From: Emticicia fluvialis
GTDB taxonomy: Bacteria > Bacteroidota > Bacteroidia > Cytophagales > Spirosomataceae
Length of the DNA: 64,000 nucleotides
Assembly: GCF_024793945.1 (NCBI RefSeq)
Contig: NZ_JANUSD010000004.1
Coordinates: 248,001 to 312,000 of the forward strand
Direction of reading: 5' to 3'
In this document: one piece after another, positions 52,096 through 60,691 of the stretch
Position numbering within the stretch: the first letter of the stretch is position 1
Layout of the letters: every line of letters starts with the position of its first letter
The notes under the pieces: model-generated
Database searches by the model: none
Told to the model about the DNA's origin: nothing
Seen by the model: the letters and a program-made list of their open reading frames with translations, nothing else
Program-made: the position numbers and the translations under genes

Positions 52096-53271
52096 TTATT
52101 TCTTTAATCGCCACCAAACAAACAATGCACGTATGGCTAAAATCAATACTACTGGTATTAATGAATAATTGATTTGCTGTGGCAAAAATGCCCAGCTCAT
52201 GAGGAGCAGAGTCAGAACAATGCCATAAACCAGAAAGCTTTTGACCAACCAATCAGGCGATTTGTCTTTCTTTAAAAACAAGGCTACTGGAAAAAGAAAC
52301 GGGAAAGCCCAAATAATATTAAGATTGTATTCTGTAACGCCGTGATTGGTAAAGAACCACAGAAAAGCAATTATCCAACCCGCAATACCAGTTGCGGTAA
52401 AAAACACCTTATCGAACAGAAAAGTATTATTATTCTTTTTAAACTGAAAAAAGGTGCCTATGCCAACCAATACAAACAAGCCCCAGAATAATATATTAGG
52501 TGTTATTTTTTCTTTTTCAATGACTTTGCCATCAAAAATATCCGGGTTTAAATCGTATTTTCTCAATACTAACGGTTGCCAGTTGCCATTTCTTTTTATT
52601 CTGGCTTTATCAAAAGCATCCATGAGGTTGTCTGGCAAAAACATAGCACCTGAAGCCCCGGTTAATTGGTCAGCCGGTAGCCCAATGGCCAGGTCCATGC
52701 CAAAATCTGCCCATAGTTTTTCGTTTTTACGGGCATATTTATCAATCCACTGGCGGTAGGTGCTGTCGTTATGCAAAGTAGCCGAAAACTGTAAGCTGTC
52801 TCCGCAAACACTTTTCATCACGTCGCGCAGCCTGCTCGAACAATTATCATAGAAAAACTTATAGGCATATTCCCGGTTTTCCGGCCTTAAATTATTTAAC
52901 AGAAAATCATAAGTGGCCTGCTTCTGCTCTATTGATAAATTGAGCATCTGCTCGGTTACCAGGCGGCGTTCGTAGCTCCAGCCGTAAATTTCGTTATCAA
53001 AATAATCGGCGCTTATTTTATATGGTAGAGTACCTCTCAGAAATTTAATGTAGAAACCTTCAGTGCTAAACTGAAAAGACCCATAATTGTAGACAATATC
53101 TATACCCTGCATTGGGTCTTTAACCCTGATGGCACTATGACCAAAAGTTGAATAGAGGGCGTCACCCGGAGATATGGTCAGTAAACTAACAGAAGCGTAT
53201 GGAGAAAGCTTTTGTGCATTAGAAACAACAGACAGAAAGGCAAATATCAGAGCTAAGGTGTATTTTCTCAT
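52096..53271 (-). CDS. Lnb-like (DUF4105) envelope protein
   Basis: A 391-residue protein: signal peptide (1-19), an N-terminal periplasmic DUF4105 domain (about 20-240) and about five C-terminal membrane helices from 265. The domain has an invariant-looking His45 (TFGHSAIRV) and Cys144 (DNCSSRLRD), a papain-like pair, plus YNYGSFQF. As I recall, proteins with this layout were recently described as the Bacteroidota lipoprotein N-acyltransferase Lnb. That fits the lipoprotein-rich lifestyle here, but orthology needs checking. Its promoter at 53290-53322 overlaps the terminator of the upstream gene. Confidence 0.75.
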   Translation of the reverse strand: MRKYTLALIFAFLSVVSNAQKLSPYASVSLLTISPGDALYSTFGHSAIRVKDPMQGIDIVYNYGSFQFSTEGFYIKFLRGTLPYKISADYFDNEIYGWSYERRLVTEQMLNLSIEQKQATYDFLLNNLRPENREYAYKFFYDNCSSRLRDVMKSVCGDSLQFSATLHNDSTYRQWIDKYARKNEKLWADFGMDLAIGLPADQLTGASGAMFLPDNLMDAFDKARIKRNGNWQPLVLRKYDLNPDIFDGKVIEKEKITPNILFWGLFVLVGIGTFFQFKKNNNTFLFDKVFFTATGIAGWIIAFLWFFTNHGVTEYNLNIIWAFPFLFPVALFLKKDKSPDWLVKSFLVYGIVLTLLLMSWAFLPQQINYSLIPVVLILAIRALFVWWRLKK

Positions 53272-53289
53272 TCAGAATAGTGTTTTATG

Positions 53290-53322
53290 CAAAGTTAAAA
53301 ATAAAAGCACACAGGTATCAAA
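53290..53322 (-). promoter_or_regulatory. Promoter of the lnb-like gene
   Basis: Minus-strand TTTG (53322-53319), 21-base spacer and TAACTTTG (53297-53290), full consensus. The -33 box sits in the loop of the upstream terminator hairpin. Confidence 0.7.
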
Positions 53323-53335
53323 TACCTGTGTGCTT
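53305..53335 (-). terminator. Terminator of the LiaF-like gene
   Basis: A 14-bp perfect stem (53305-53318 with 53322-53335) and 3-base loop, followed on the minus strand by a T-rich tract. Confidence 0.8.
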
Positions 53336-53356
53336 ATTTAAATAGTTATGCTAAAA

Positions 53357-54361
53357 TTAATACCGGTTTATTTTAATGGAAGAAAGACCGGCATCTGCAT
53401 CAATCTTTATTTTTTTAGAGGTGCTTTCGTAGCCCGGTGTTCTCCATAGCCCGCTTTTAACTTTTTCAAAGCCATCCAGTTCTTTAGAGTTCAGCGCGCC
53501 GTCCATGTGTAATTCGCAGCCTACACCCTGCGGAACACTGATTTTTACGCTTGTAACACCAGAATTAATGTCTACGTCTACGTTATCAACTTTATCGCCC
53601 AGTTTAACATCAATGTCGGTGGCTCCGGTGTTCAGGTCTAGTCTTTTAACTTTGTAATCACTGAAATCAAAATCCAGTTCACCTGCGCCAATGCCCATTT
53701 CAATGTCCCATACAGGGGCTTTGTTCAGTTTAATCAGCACAGTATTGTTTGAATTTTTATCGCTGTCAAAATTCAGGTTAAAGCCTTTTCCTTTTTTACC
53801 TTTTTGCTCAAATTCAACTGTTTTTATACCATTATTCACCTCTTCGGTAAGGGTATATCCGGTTTTGTAACTCAGGTTGGTTTTAGCTTCAAATAGATTG
53901 GATGTTGTTTCTTCCAGGTCAAATTCTGCAGCACCACCCGCCAGTTTCAATTTGGCTTCCATTACGTCTGTTCCCATCGGAACCGAGTAGTCGTTTTTGT
54001 ATCCATCATTGCTTGACGAGTCACTGTCTGAGTTATAGTTGTCATCATCATCATCGTCAATAGTTACGTGCCAGTCGTTATCAAACTCGTCTTTGAAATT
54101 GCTTACGCCGTCATCAACACAGGTAAAAATGCCAAGAGGTATAGCAAAGGCAATTAACAAAGCAGAGGCGGCATTAAAAGCGGTACGACTGCGATTCAGG
54201 AAAGCAAAGACTCCGGCTAAAATCAGCATTAGTGGCCAGAAGCGGGCAATCTGGCGAAAAGACCAGTTGAGTTCGAACCAGTCAAGATTGGTGCCCAAAA
54301 ACAGGATACCTATCACAATAAGTATGGCACCCAGAAAGATATTACTGCTTTTTCGTTCCAT
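53357..54361 (-). CDS. LiaF-like protein: TM domain plus toastrack domain
   Basis: A 334-residue envelope protein. Three or four helices in residues 8-85 (IFLGAILIVIGILFLG, FWPLMLILAGVFAF) form the LiaI/LiaF-type TM region. An acidic linker follows (DDDDDD, about 100-106, then SDSDSSS), then a beta-helical toastrack-type domain to the end (GAGELDFDFSDYKVK, LNTGATDIDVKLGD, GLSSIKINRY). This layout is found in Lia/Psp envelope-stress systems. It is the last gene of the PspC-PspC/LiaF-TM-LiaF run and probably co-regulated. Confidence 0.8.
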   Translation of the reverse strand: MERKSSNIFLGAILIVIGILFLGTNLDWFELNWSFRQIARFWPLMLILAGVFAFLNRSRTAFNAASALLIAFAIPLGIFTCVDDGVSNFKDEFDNDWHVTIDDDDDDNYNSDSDSSSNDGYKNDYSVPMGTDVMEAKLKLAGGAAEFDLEETTSNLFEAKTNLSYKTGYTLTEEVNNGIKTVEFEQKGKKGKGFNLNFDSDKNSNNTVLIKLNKAPVWDIEMGIGAGELDFDFSDYKVKRLDLNTGATDIDVKLGDKVDNVDVDINSGVTSVKISVPQGVGCELHMDGALNSKELDGFEKVKSGLWRTPGYESTSKKIKIDADAGLSSIKINRY

Positions 54362-54409
54362 TGTGTTATGAGTTTAGAGCCCTGTTATTTACCTGATGGG
54401 TAATAAAAA

Positions 54410-54450
54410 CCCTTCCCCGTTTTTTAGGTGATGCCCATAGCGGGAAAGGG
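54410..54450 (-). terminator. Possible terminator or attenuator inside the PspC-LiaF run
   Basis: Minus strand: 10-bp stem with one mismatch (54450-54441 with 54419-54410) and 21-base loop followed by TTTTTATTA. It lies between the PspC/LiaF-TM gene and the LiaF-like gene and could reduce read-through. Confidence 0.55.
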
Positions 54451-54467
54451 TAAGGGAGTGAGCGTTA

Positions 54468-54941
54468 TTAAAGGTTAATATCTGAATCTTGTTTTGGATA
54501 ATTCGGAAAATTATCATCCTTACGGTCTCTGACAATTAACCATACACCTAAACCAACCAGAATAAGTGGCCACATCTGGCCAATGTATCTCCAGAGGTTT
54601 ATGTGAAACAAGGTATTAAATGAGAAAATAATCCCAAGAATGATGAGGATTGCTCCTCCTACCAGATTATTGTTTTGATTGCGACTACTCATAGTTGTAT
54701 AATTTGAGGTTTCTGAATTAATAGTTCCGGTACTTGCTGGCGCTGTAAAAACATAAGGGTCTTTTACTGGTAATACAACCCATAAAATAATGTAAGTCAA
54801 TACAGCTGGAAACGGGGTAAAAAACAATAGTACAAAAACAGCCCGAATAAGTGTAACGTCGGTATTAAAATATTCTGCCAAACCCTGAGCTACCCCGCCC
54901 AATTTTTGGTTTTGAGTTATACGATAAAGTCTGCCTTCCAT
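54468..54941 (-). CDS. PspC domain protein with LiaF-type TM segment
   Basis: A 157-residue membrane protein fusing a PspC domain (residues 1-62; RLYRITQNQKLGGVAQGLAEYF then RAVFVLLFF and LTYIILWVVLP) to a C-terminal LiaF-like two-helix segment (about 92-140; GGAILIILGIIFSF and IGQMWPLILVGLGVWLI). PspC domains sense envelope stress. It begins 59 bp after the small PspC gene on the same strand. Confidence 0.88.
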   Translation of the reverse strand: MEGRLYRITQNQKLGGVAQGLAEYFNTDVTLIRAVFVLLFFTPFPAVLTYIILWVVLPVKDPYVFTAPASTGTINSETSNYTTMSSRNQNNNLVGGAILIILGIIFSFNTLFHINLWRYIGQMWPLILVGLGVWLIVRDRKDDNFPNYPKQDSDINL

Positions 54942-55000
54942 TTTTTTTATATTTGTGGGGCAGGTTTTTCATCTGCCCCCGGTTAACTTTTCTGTGTCTC

Positions 55001-55222
55001 TCAGGAATTTATGATGATGTTGTTATCTCTCATTATCGATTCCTTGGTTGGCATTATCATCCATAGAACAATGTATGGGATAACCGACGGGATTGGAGCA
55101 AAGAATGCTACCACAAATAATACCCGTACCAATGTAACATCAATATCAAAATACTCAGCTAGTCCGGCAGCTACACCACCCAACATTTTGCTACTTTTAA
55201 TTCTATACAATCGCTTTTCCAT
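55001..55222 (-). CDS. PspC domain protein, minimal
   Basis: A 73-residue protein that is essentially one PspC domain: KRLYRIKSSKMLGGVAAGLAEYFDIDVTLVRVLF, then two membrane helices (FVVAFFAP, IPYIVLWMIMP). It opens the leftward three-gene set with a -7 box at 55280-55287. Such stand-alone PspC proteins often regulate Psp or Lia responses; partner genes pspA/pspB are not present here. Confidence 0.88.
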   Translation of the reverse strand: MEKRLYRIKSSKMLGGVAAGLAEYFDIDVTLVRVLFVVAFFAPIPSVIPYIVLWMIMPTKESIMRDNNIIINS

Positions 55223-55279
55223 TTTCTTTATTTGTTTATGTTGTTTAGTTTTTCAACCACTATTGTGTGATTGATGAAA

Positions 55280-55287
55280 CAAAGATA
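55280..55287 (-). promoter_or_regulatory. Candidate -7 box of the PspC-LiaF set
   Basis: Minus-strand TATCTTTG matches TAnnTTTG, 58 bases before the first ATG; no -33 match at normal spacing. Confidence 0.45.
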
Positions 55288-55514
55288 TGGGCTAAAAACG
55301 GTACTATGTATAGCAAACTACATGAATGGAAATTTTTAATGTCAAAGGGATAAATTGATGGACGATTTCACGAAACATTGTCCGGAATTTCTCAATTTTT
55401 CAATAAATATGTGTAGATGCCTTTTAACAAATATAATGAAAAAAGTAGTAGAGTAAAAATAAAATTCTGATAGTCAGACTTTTAGGTATTGTTTGGTAGA
55501 AAATGTACCTGTGG

Positions 55515-56117
55515 TTAGTCTATCTCCAATAATTCCAGAATTTCGCTTAGTTCATCATAATCTTTATAACCGGGCCTAATCTCGTGGGTGCCTTTCAGGG
55601 CAATGCCTTTTATAGATGTATCTGCCAGCAATTCATGAATTTTGTCGGCATCAATGCCAAAGCCCAGAATTACAGGGTGTTCATGTGCATACTCTTTCAG
55701 ACGGAACAAGAAGAAATCACTAAATTCTTCACCTTCTATCAGGAAATACTCAACAAACGAGCCATAAAGTTTCAGGTAATCTTCCAGATACGCACTTTCG
55801 GCCTTAACTTTCAGTATAATAGGTTTACCGACATCGGCAATTCGTGGCAATAAGCCCGGGTCGGCAATTTGTAGCAGGTCAATTTCATAGTTTTGCAGCA
55901 AAGCAATAACTTCATTATAGTCGGTAGTTTCTGTCTCACCTACAATTTGCACACCGGCAACCCACGACTGAATCTCTTTCAATTTTTCAGGAGGGGTGTA
56001 ATCATTAGAGAATTTATCCATCACAAAGCCAATCATTTCAACGCCCATACCTGCACAGTAACGTGCATCAGATAAATTAGTGATATTACTTACTTTAACC
56101 AGTGTTTGTAGTGCCAT
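55515..56117 (-). CDS. Phosphoribosylanthranilate isomerase-like protein, degenerate
   Basis: A 200-residue TIM-barrel related to TrpF. The family N terminus KICGIT appears as KVSNITNL, so the catalytic cysteine position is Ser10. Later segments GVEMIGFVMD and GFGIDADKI, then IRPGYKDYDEL, keep the phosphate-binding barrel layout. No other trp gene is near. It is probably a paralogue with lost or changed activity. Its promoter is one of the best in the window. Divergent from mnmA. Confidence 0.7.
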   Translation of the reverse strand: MALQTLVKVSNITNLSDARYCAGMGVEMIGFVMDKFSNDYTPPEKLKEIQSWVAGVQIVGETETTDYNEVIALLQNYEIDLLQIADPGLLPRIADVGKPIILKVKAESAYLEDYLKLYGSFVEYFLIEGEEFSDFFLFRLKEYAHEHPVILGFGIDADKIHELLADTSIKGIALKGTHEIRPGYKDYDELSEILELLEID

Positions 56118-56143
56118 TGCAGAAATCTATTAAAATCAGGCTT

Positions 56144-56174
56144 CAAAATTAGTTCAGAACTATTCAGAATCAAA
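56144..56174 (-). promoter_or_regulatory. Promoter of the TrpF-like gene
   Basis: Minus-strand TTTG (56174-56171), 19-base spacer, TAATTTTG (56151-56144): full consensus. Transcription starts about 20 bases before the ATG. Confidence 0.8.
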
Positions 56175-56184
56175 TTCTGTTGAG

Positions 56185-56192
56185 TAATTTTG
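56185..56192 (+). promoter_or_regulatory. Candidate -7 box of mnmA
   Basis: TAATTTTG fully matches TAnnTTTG, 51 bases before the mnmA ATG and back to back with the TrpF-like promoter. No good -33 box. Confidence 0.55.
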
Positions 56193-56212
56193 CAGATTAA
56201 TTAACTAAAACG

Positions 56213-56229
56213 GTAGACTTTGAATCTAC
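56213..56229 (+). promoter_or_regulatory. Anticodon-arm-like hairpin in the mnmA leader
   Basis: GTAGA (56213-56217), loop CTTTGAA and TCTAC (56225-56229) form a 5-bp stem with a 7-base loop. The loop reads C-T-TTG-A-A, which has the layout of a tRNA-Gln(UUG) anticodon loop. It lies 13 bases before the mnmA ATG, within the predicted leader. No tRNA gene surrounds it. Confidence 0.4.
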
Positions 56230-56242
56230 GACTGTTATTATC

Positions 56243-57346
56243 ATGAGTAAACACGGACGAATTCTGGTCGCCATGAGTGGCGGCATCGACAGCTCTCTGG
56301 CAGCAGTACTGCTACATGAGCAAGGTTACGAGGTCATTGGTATGACCATGAAAACCTGGGACTACGCCTCTTCTGGCGGAACAAAAAAAGAAACAGGTTG
56401 TTGCAGTCTTGATTCAATTAATGATGCCCGTAACATTGCTGTTAGTCTGGGTTTTCCGCATTATATTCTTGATATCAGAAATGAGTTTGGCGATTATGTA
56501 ATTGACCATTTTACCGGAGAGTATCTGGCTGGCAGAACCCCAAACCCATGCGTACTTTGTAACACACACATTAAATGGGATGCGCTTTTGCGCCGCGCCG
56601 ATAAACTTGATTGCGAGTTTATAGCCACCGGGCACTATGCCAATATCAGAGAAGAAAACAGTCGGTATGTGATATCTAAGGGAGTAGATACCTGGAAAGA
56701 CCAGAGTTATGTGCTTTGGGGTGTTTCGCAGGAAAGCCTGTCGCGTACCCAACTTCCACTGGGGCATCTTAAAAAAACAGAAATCAGGGAAATGGCTACC
56801 GAAAAGGGATTTTTTGATTTGGTAAATAAATCTGAATCTTATGAAATTTGTTTTGTGCCAGATAACGACTACCGTGGTTTTTTGAAGCGGAGAGTTGAAG
56901 GCCTTGAAGAAAGTGTAAGGGGTGGCAACTTTGTAATGCAGGATGGCCGGGTGGTTGGTAAACATGAAGGATATCCTTTTTATACCATCGGGCAGCGTAA
57001 GGGCCTGGGTATTGCCCTTGGCAAACCGGTTTTTGTTACTGAAATCAGAAAAGATACGAACGAGGTTGTATTGGGAGAAGAAAAAGACCTTGAAAAAGAC
57101 GGAATGATGGTTGGCAAGCTGGTAATGCAGAAATATGAAAACCTGATTGACCGTCCGCTTGAAACCATAACCAAGGTGCGTTACAAGCACGAGGGTTCGC
57201 CGGCTGAAATCATACAGGAAGGCGACAAAATGAAAGTTTTGTTTCATGAACCTGTGAATGGCATTGCACCTGGCCAGGCCGCTGTTTTCTATGAAGGAGA
57301 CGATGTAGTTGGTGGAGGATGGATTCTGAAGAGTTTCAAGCAATAA
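56243..57346 (+). CDS. mnmA: tRNA-specific 2-thiouridylase MnmA
   Basis: MnmA thiolates U34 of tRNA-Gln, -Lys and -Glu. The 367 residues carry the PP-loop SGGIDSS (12-18), the catalytic Cys103 (NPCVLCN) and second catalytic Cys203 (YEICFVPD), and the C-terminal RNA-binding domain (TIGQRKGLGI, then KVRYKHEGSPAEI, APGQAAVFYEGD). All expected features are present. It is divergent from the TrpF-like gene and ends with a terminator. Confidence 0.96.
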   Translation: MSKHGRILVAMSGGIDSSLAAVLLHEQGYEVIGMTMKTWDYASSGGTKKETGCCSLDSINDARNIAVSLGFPHYILDIRNEFGDYVIDHFTGEYLAGRTPNPCVLCNTHIKWDALLRRADKLDCEFIATGHYANIREENSRYVISKGVDTWKDQSYVLWGVSQESLSRTQLPLGHLKKTEIREMATEKGFFDLVNKSESYEICFVPDNDYRGFLKRRVEGLEESVRGGNFVMQDGRVVGKHEGYPFYTIGQRKGLGIALGKPVFVTEIRKDTNEVVLGEEKDLEKDGMMVGKLVMQKYENLIDRPLETITKVRYKHEGSPAEIIQEGDKMKVLFHEPVNGIAPGQAAVFYEGDDVVGGGWILKSFKQ

Positions 57347-57413
57347 GGCTTTCAGAGTTGCGTTTTATTGTTTAATTGGAGGATTTAACCCGTTATTCAG
57401 AATAGTTGAGATT

Positions 57414-57453
57414 AAAAGTGCGCCAGTTTCTTATAAACCGGTGCACTTTTTTT
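57414..57453 (+). terminator. Terminator of mnmA
   Basis: An 11-bp stem with one wobble pair (57414-57424 with about 57439-57450) followed by a T run. Confidence 0.75.
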
Positions 57454-57485
57454 ATGATGTAGTAACAAATAAGTTATCAGGTCGT

Positions 57486-57493
57486 TATATTTG
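57486..57493 (+). promoter_or_regulatory. Candidate -7 box of the subtilisin gene
   Basis: TATATTTG matches TAnnTTTG, 22 bases before the ATG. Confidence 0.45.
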
Positions 57494-57514
57494 GGATAAT
57501 TAACGGCATATTCA

Positions 57515-59149
57515 ATGAGAAAGATTTTACTATTCGTTTCAGTATTTATTTATCAGTTTTCGGCTTTGGCACAAAACCAGTATCTGGTGGTTTTTAAAGA
57601 CAAAGCTAACTCTACGTATTCCGTTAACAAACCAAAAGAGTTTCTTTCAGAGCGTTCAATACAGAGACGAGCCAAACAGAAAATAGCCATCACCGAAAGA
57701 GACCTGCCACCTAATACGGCCTATCTGGCTGAACTATCTAAAGCCGGTGCAAAAGTTTTGTATAAATCCCGCTGGCTGAATGCAGCGTTGATAGAAACCA
57801 ATACCGCCACATTAGATAAGATTCTGAAATTTTCTTTTGTTAAGGGTCTGGAGGGCGCTGGCGATATCCGCAATGCCCGTTTGAATACCGATGCCGTCGT
57901 TAAAACCAAAAAAGATAAATTTGCTGCTGAGCGCACAGCCGACAACAGCTTATCGCAAACCCAGTTAGCCATGTTAGGTGCAGATAAGCTGCATCAGCGA
58001 GGTTTCAAAGGTGAAGGTATGCTGATAGGCGTGCTGGATGCCGGATTTCTTAATGCGAATAATCTAACTTTTTTTAAAGATTTATATGCCGAAAACAGGG
58101 TGCTTGGAACCTACGACTTTGTAGCCAATGAAAAAAGCGTTTATGAAGACGATAACCACGGCACACGCGTATTGTCTTGTATGGCTGCCTATGAAGATGG
58201 TAAAATAGTTGGTACGGCCTACAAAGCCTCTTATTTATTGTTGCGGACTGAAGATACGGCATCTGAAACCAGACGCGAAGAGGCCAACTGGCTTTTTGGT
58301 GCTGAAATGGCCGATAGCGTAGGGGTAGATGTTATTAATTCTTCTTTAGGATATACTACTTTTGACGACCCAAGTCAAGACTACAAGCGTACAGATCTTA
58401 ACGGAGACAGAGCCCTGGCAACACGGGCGGCAGATTGGGCAGCCCAGGCTGGTATTTTGGTAGTTACATCTGCCGGAAACGAGGGTAACGATAGCTGGAA
58501 ATACATTGGCACACCTGCCGATGCTGATTCGGTGATTGCAGTGGGGGCGGTATCTGCCTCAAGAGTGATAGCTTCTTTTAGTTCTTATGGTCCTTCTGCC
58601 GACGGTCGGGTAAAACCTGAGTTGGCCGCTATGGGGCAAAGTACATTGGTAGGCGGGGCAAATAATACTATTGTAAATAGCAATGGTACTTCGTTTGCTT
58701 CTCCATTGCTGGCTGGTTTTGCAGCGTCTTTCTGGCAGGCTTATCCTGAATTTAACAATATGCAGATACGCGATTTCCTGATACGGTCTGCCAGTCAGTA
58801 CGAATCACCAGACGACAGACTTGGTTATGGAATACCCAATTTTGAAAAAGCAGCGCAACTGGCAGAACTTGAACAGCTGAAAGCGGTTATAAAAAAAGAA
58901 GGTAGAGACGTGGCCGTTTTCCCAAATCCGTTTAATGAAAAAACAGGAGCCGTAAAAGTGTGGATACTGAAAGATAATGCCGGCAAAAACTTTGAGTTTA
59001 ATCTTGTAGACATGACCGGAAAGGTTATCTGGTCTATGGTTACTGACCAAAGATATGTAACGTTGCCATCAGACTATTGGCAGGCCAATTATATTTTAAA
59101 AGTAAAAGGAGAAAATCTTAATTTTTCTACCAGGGTCATAAGAAATTAG
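57515..59149 (+). CDS. Secreted subtilisin-like (S8) protease with T9SS sorting domain
   Basis: A 544-residue exported protease: signal peptide 1-19 (cleavage near LA-Q), an N-terminal propeptide-like region to about 140, and an S8 catalytic domain with Asp175 (GVLDAGF), His215 (DNHGTRV) and Ser393 (NGTSFASP). The oxyanion Asn lies in the TSAGNEG segment. From about residue 468 comes a T9SS type A sorting domain (VFPNPFN, NLVDMTGKVIW, then YILKVKGENLNFSTRVI). It is expected on the cell surface or secreted. Confidence 0.93.
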   Translation: MRKILLFVSVFIYQFSALAQNQYLVVFKDKANSTYSVNKPKEFLSERSIQRRAKQKIAITERDLPPNTAYLAELSKAGAKVLYKSRWLNAALIETNTATLDKILKFSFVKGLEGAGDIRNARLNTDAVVKTKKDKFAAERTADNSLSQTQLAMLGADKLHQRGFKGEGMLIGVLDAGFLNANNLTFFKDLYAENRVLGTYDFVANEKSVYEDDNHGTRVLSCMAAYEDGKIVGTAYKASYLLLRTEDTASETRREEANWLFGAEMADSVGVDVINSSLGYTTFDDPSQDYKRTDLNGDRALATRAADWAAQAGILVVTSAGNEGNDSWKYIGTPADADSVIAVGAVSASRVIASFSSYGPSADGRVKPELAAMGQSTLVGGANNTIVNSNGTSFASPLLAGFAASFWQAYPEFNNMQIRDFLIRSASQYESPDDRLGYGIPNFEKAAQLAELEQLKAVIKKEGRDVAVFPNPFNEKTGAVKVWILKDNAGKNFEFNLVDMTGKVIWSMVTDQRYVTLPSDYWQANYILKVKGENLNFSTRVIRN

Positions 59150-59214
59150 ACGAATATCCGGCTGAAGAATAGCGCCAGCGGTAGTTAACTTTTAGGGCGC
59201 ATCTGAATTTTAAA

Positions 59215-60087
59215 TTAAATTAGCTTATAATTTTTATATTCGCCGATCCGCCAGCCTGTCAGCCGTTCAATGAAAAACAAAACCTTGTTTTTTAAAGAGT
59301 ACTTTTTTTCTGCTACATTGAAATGAAAGTTCCAGTCGGCATTTTCAATTCTACTACGCATTACTTGAGGGTGTGTTCCATGAAATACACTTAACGAATC
59401 AATTTTAGAATAATCGAATTCGGTATCTGCCAGTTGCATTTTCTCTATTTCTTCAGGTGTATGCCAAAGCGCATGGAAACTCCTGACTTTTTCGGCCATT
59501 TTCTTTGGGGGCCTCACCCAGCCGTAATGGTAAATATGCGCATCAATAGGTTTTACACACAACTTGGTATTATCTGTTTTTCTGAAACCCTGGGCATCGC
59601 GGTAAGAAACCACGTTTCCTGTATGTCTGAAAACCCTTATTTCGTTTCTATACCATTTTCTGGAGTCGGCCACATAATTAAACGATCCATAAAAGTGGGT
59701 GTACTTAAATAGTAAGCCTTCTACTTCTAAATCAGCCGCATATTGTTTCATAGCCAGCCTGATGGCATTATGGTATTGCTCATGCACTACCTCGTCGCAC
59801 TGAATATAAAAGGCCCAGGTGGTATCTTTACTAATGGCATCAATTGCCTTATTGGTTTCTACTGCCAGTACACGTCCACCAGTTTTCAGGGTTTCGTCCC
59901 ATTCGGTTTCAATAATCTTTATTTTATCCGATTTTATGGATTGAATGAGCGACAGGGTCTCGTCTTCTGATTTTCCGACGGCAACTACAAATTCATCACA
60001 TAGGGGTAAAACCGAAGTGATGGCTTCCAGGGCAGGGTAATCATATTTAATAGCGTTCCGTACTATGGTAAAACCTGTTACTTTCAT
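59215..60087 (-). CDS. Family 2-like glycosyltransferase
   Basis: A 290-residue cytosolic protein with the N-terminal half of a GT-A fold: TGFTIVRNAIKYDYP, DEFVVAVGKSEDET, then the probable DxD-type site at QCDEVVHEQ. The C-terminal half (HIYHYGWVRPPKKM) fits glycosyltransferase-family-2-like Bacteroidota proteins. Acceptor is unknown. It overlaps the Nudix gene upstream by four bases, so translation is coupled. Confidence 0.78.
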   Translation of the reverse strand: MKVTGFTIVRNAIKYDYPALEAITSVLPLCDEFVVAVGKSEDETLSLIQSIKSDKIKIIETEWDETLKTGGRVLAVETNKAIDAISKDTTWAFYIQCDEVVHEQYHNAIRLAMKQYAADLEVEGLLFKYTHFYGSFNYVADSRKWYRNEIRVFRHTGNVVSYRDAQGFRKTDNTKLCVKPIDAHIYHYGWVRPPKKMAEKVRSFHALWHTPEEIEKMQLADTEFDYSKIDSLSVFHGTHPQVMRSRIENADWNFHFNVAEKKYSLKNKVLFFIERLTGWRIGEYKNYKLI

Positions 60088-60626
60088 AATGCCCTTAGTG
60101 TTTTTCGTACCATTCTCATCATTGATTCAGAATCATTCAGGCTTTCAACGCTGGCAAGTTCAACCCACTGCAGGCCGTTTGATTCTTCGTTTACTAATAA
60201 AGGTAGCGTTTTATCGGCGCTGAACAAAAATCGAACGTCATAATGCAAATGTGCCGGTATGCCTTTTCGTTCGGGTATAGTGTGTATATCAATGTCAAAT
60301 ATGTCGTTGCTTATTACATTTATTGCATTCAGGCCGGTTTCTTCTTGTGCTTCTTTCAGGGCAACGCGTAGAACGTCATTATCACCGTCGCAATGTCCGC
60401 CAGGTTGAAACCATTTGTTCAGTTTTCTATGATGCATCAATAATACAAACTGCCCTGAATCGTCCAGAATCCACGCTGACCCCGTTACATGCCCGATAAG
60501 CAGCTCTCTGTCAAAGCATTGATCATTGTTTTGAACAAATGCTGTCATTTGTTCTTTCATGGCCGATTCACCGGCATCAGCTCCTGTATGATTGTGAAGC
60601 AATTCAAGCAATTTTTTTCGATGCAT
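60084..60626 (-). CDS. Nudix hydrolase
   Basis: A 180-residue cytosolic Nudix protein. The Nudix box is GGHCDGDNDVLRVALKEAQEETG, with Asp in place of the first Glu and Lys for the usual Arg, otherwise in register. The preceding HRKLNKWFQPGGH is typical of NUDIX hydrolases of nucleoside diphosphate derivatives. Start ATG 60626. It shares a four-base overlap with the glycosyltransferase, an unexplained pairing; a sugar nucleotide substrate is a guess. Confidence 0.85.
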   Translation of the reverse strand: MHRKKLLELLHNHTGADAGESAMKEQMTAFVQNNDQCFDRELLIGHVTGSAWILDDSGQFVLLMHHRKLNKWFQPGGHCDGDNDVLRVALKEAQEETGLNAINVISNDIFDIDIHTIPERKGIPAHLHYDVRFLFSADKTLPLLVNEESNGLQWVELASVESLNDSESMMRMVRKTLRAL

Positions 60627-60691
60627 ACCTCAATTTATTGTTAATTTGCATCGAAAATTAGTTTAATAAAACAACGAAACATCACAATTAC

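Noticed and set aside
56185..56260. Possible tRNA-Gln gene around the anticodon-like hairpin
   Set aside because: No acceptor stem, D-arm or T-arm sequence is present on either side.
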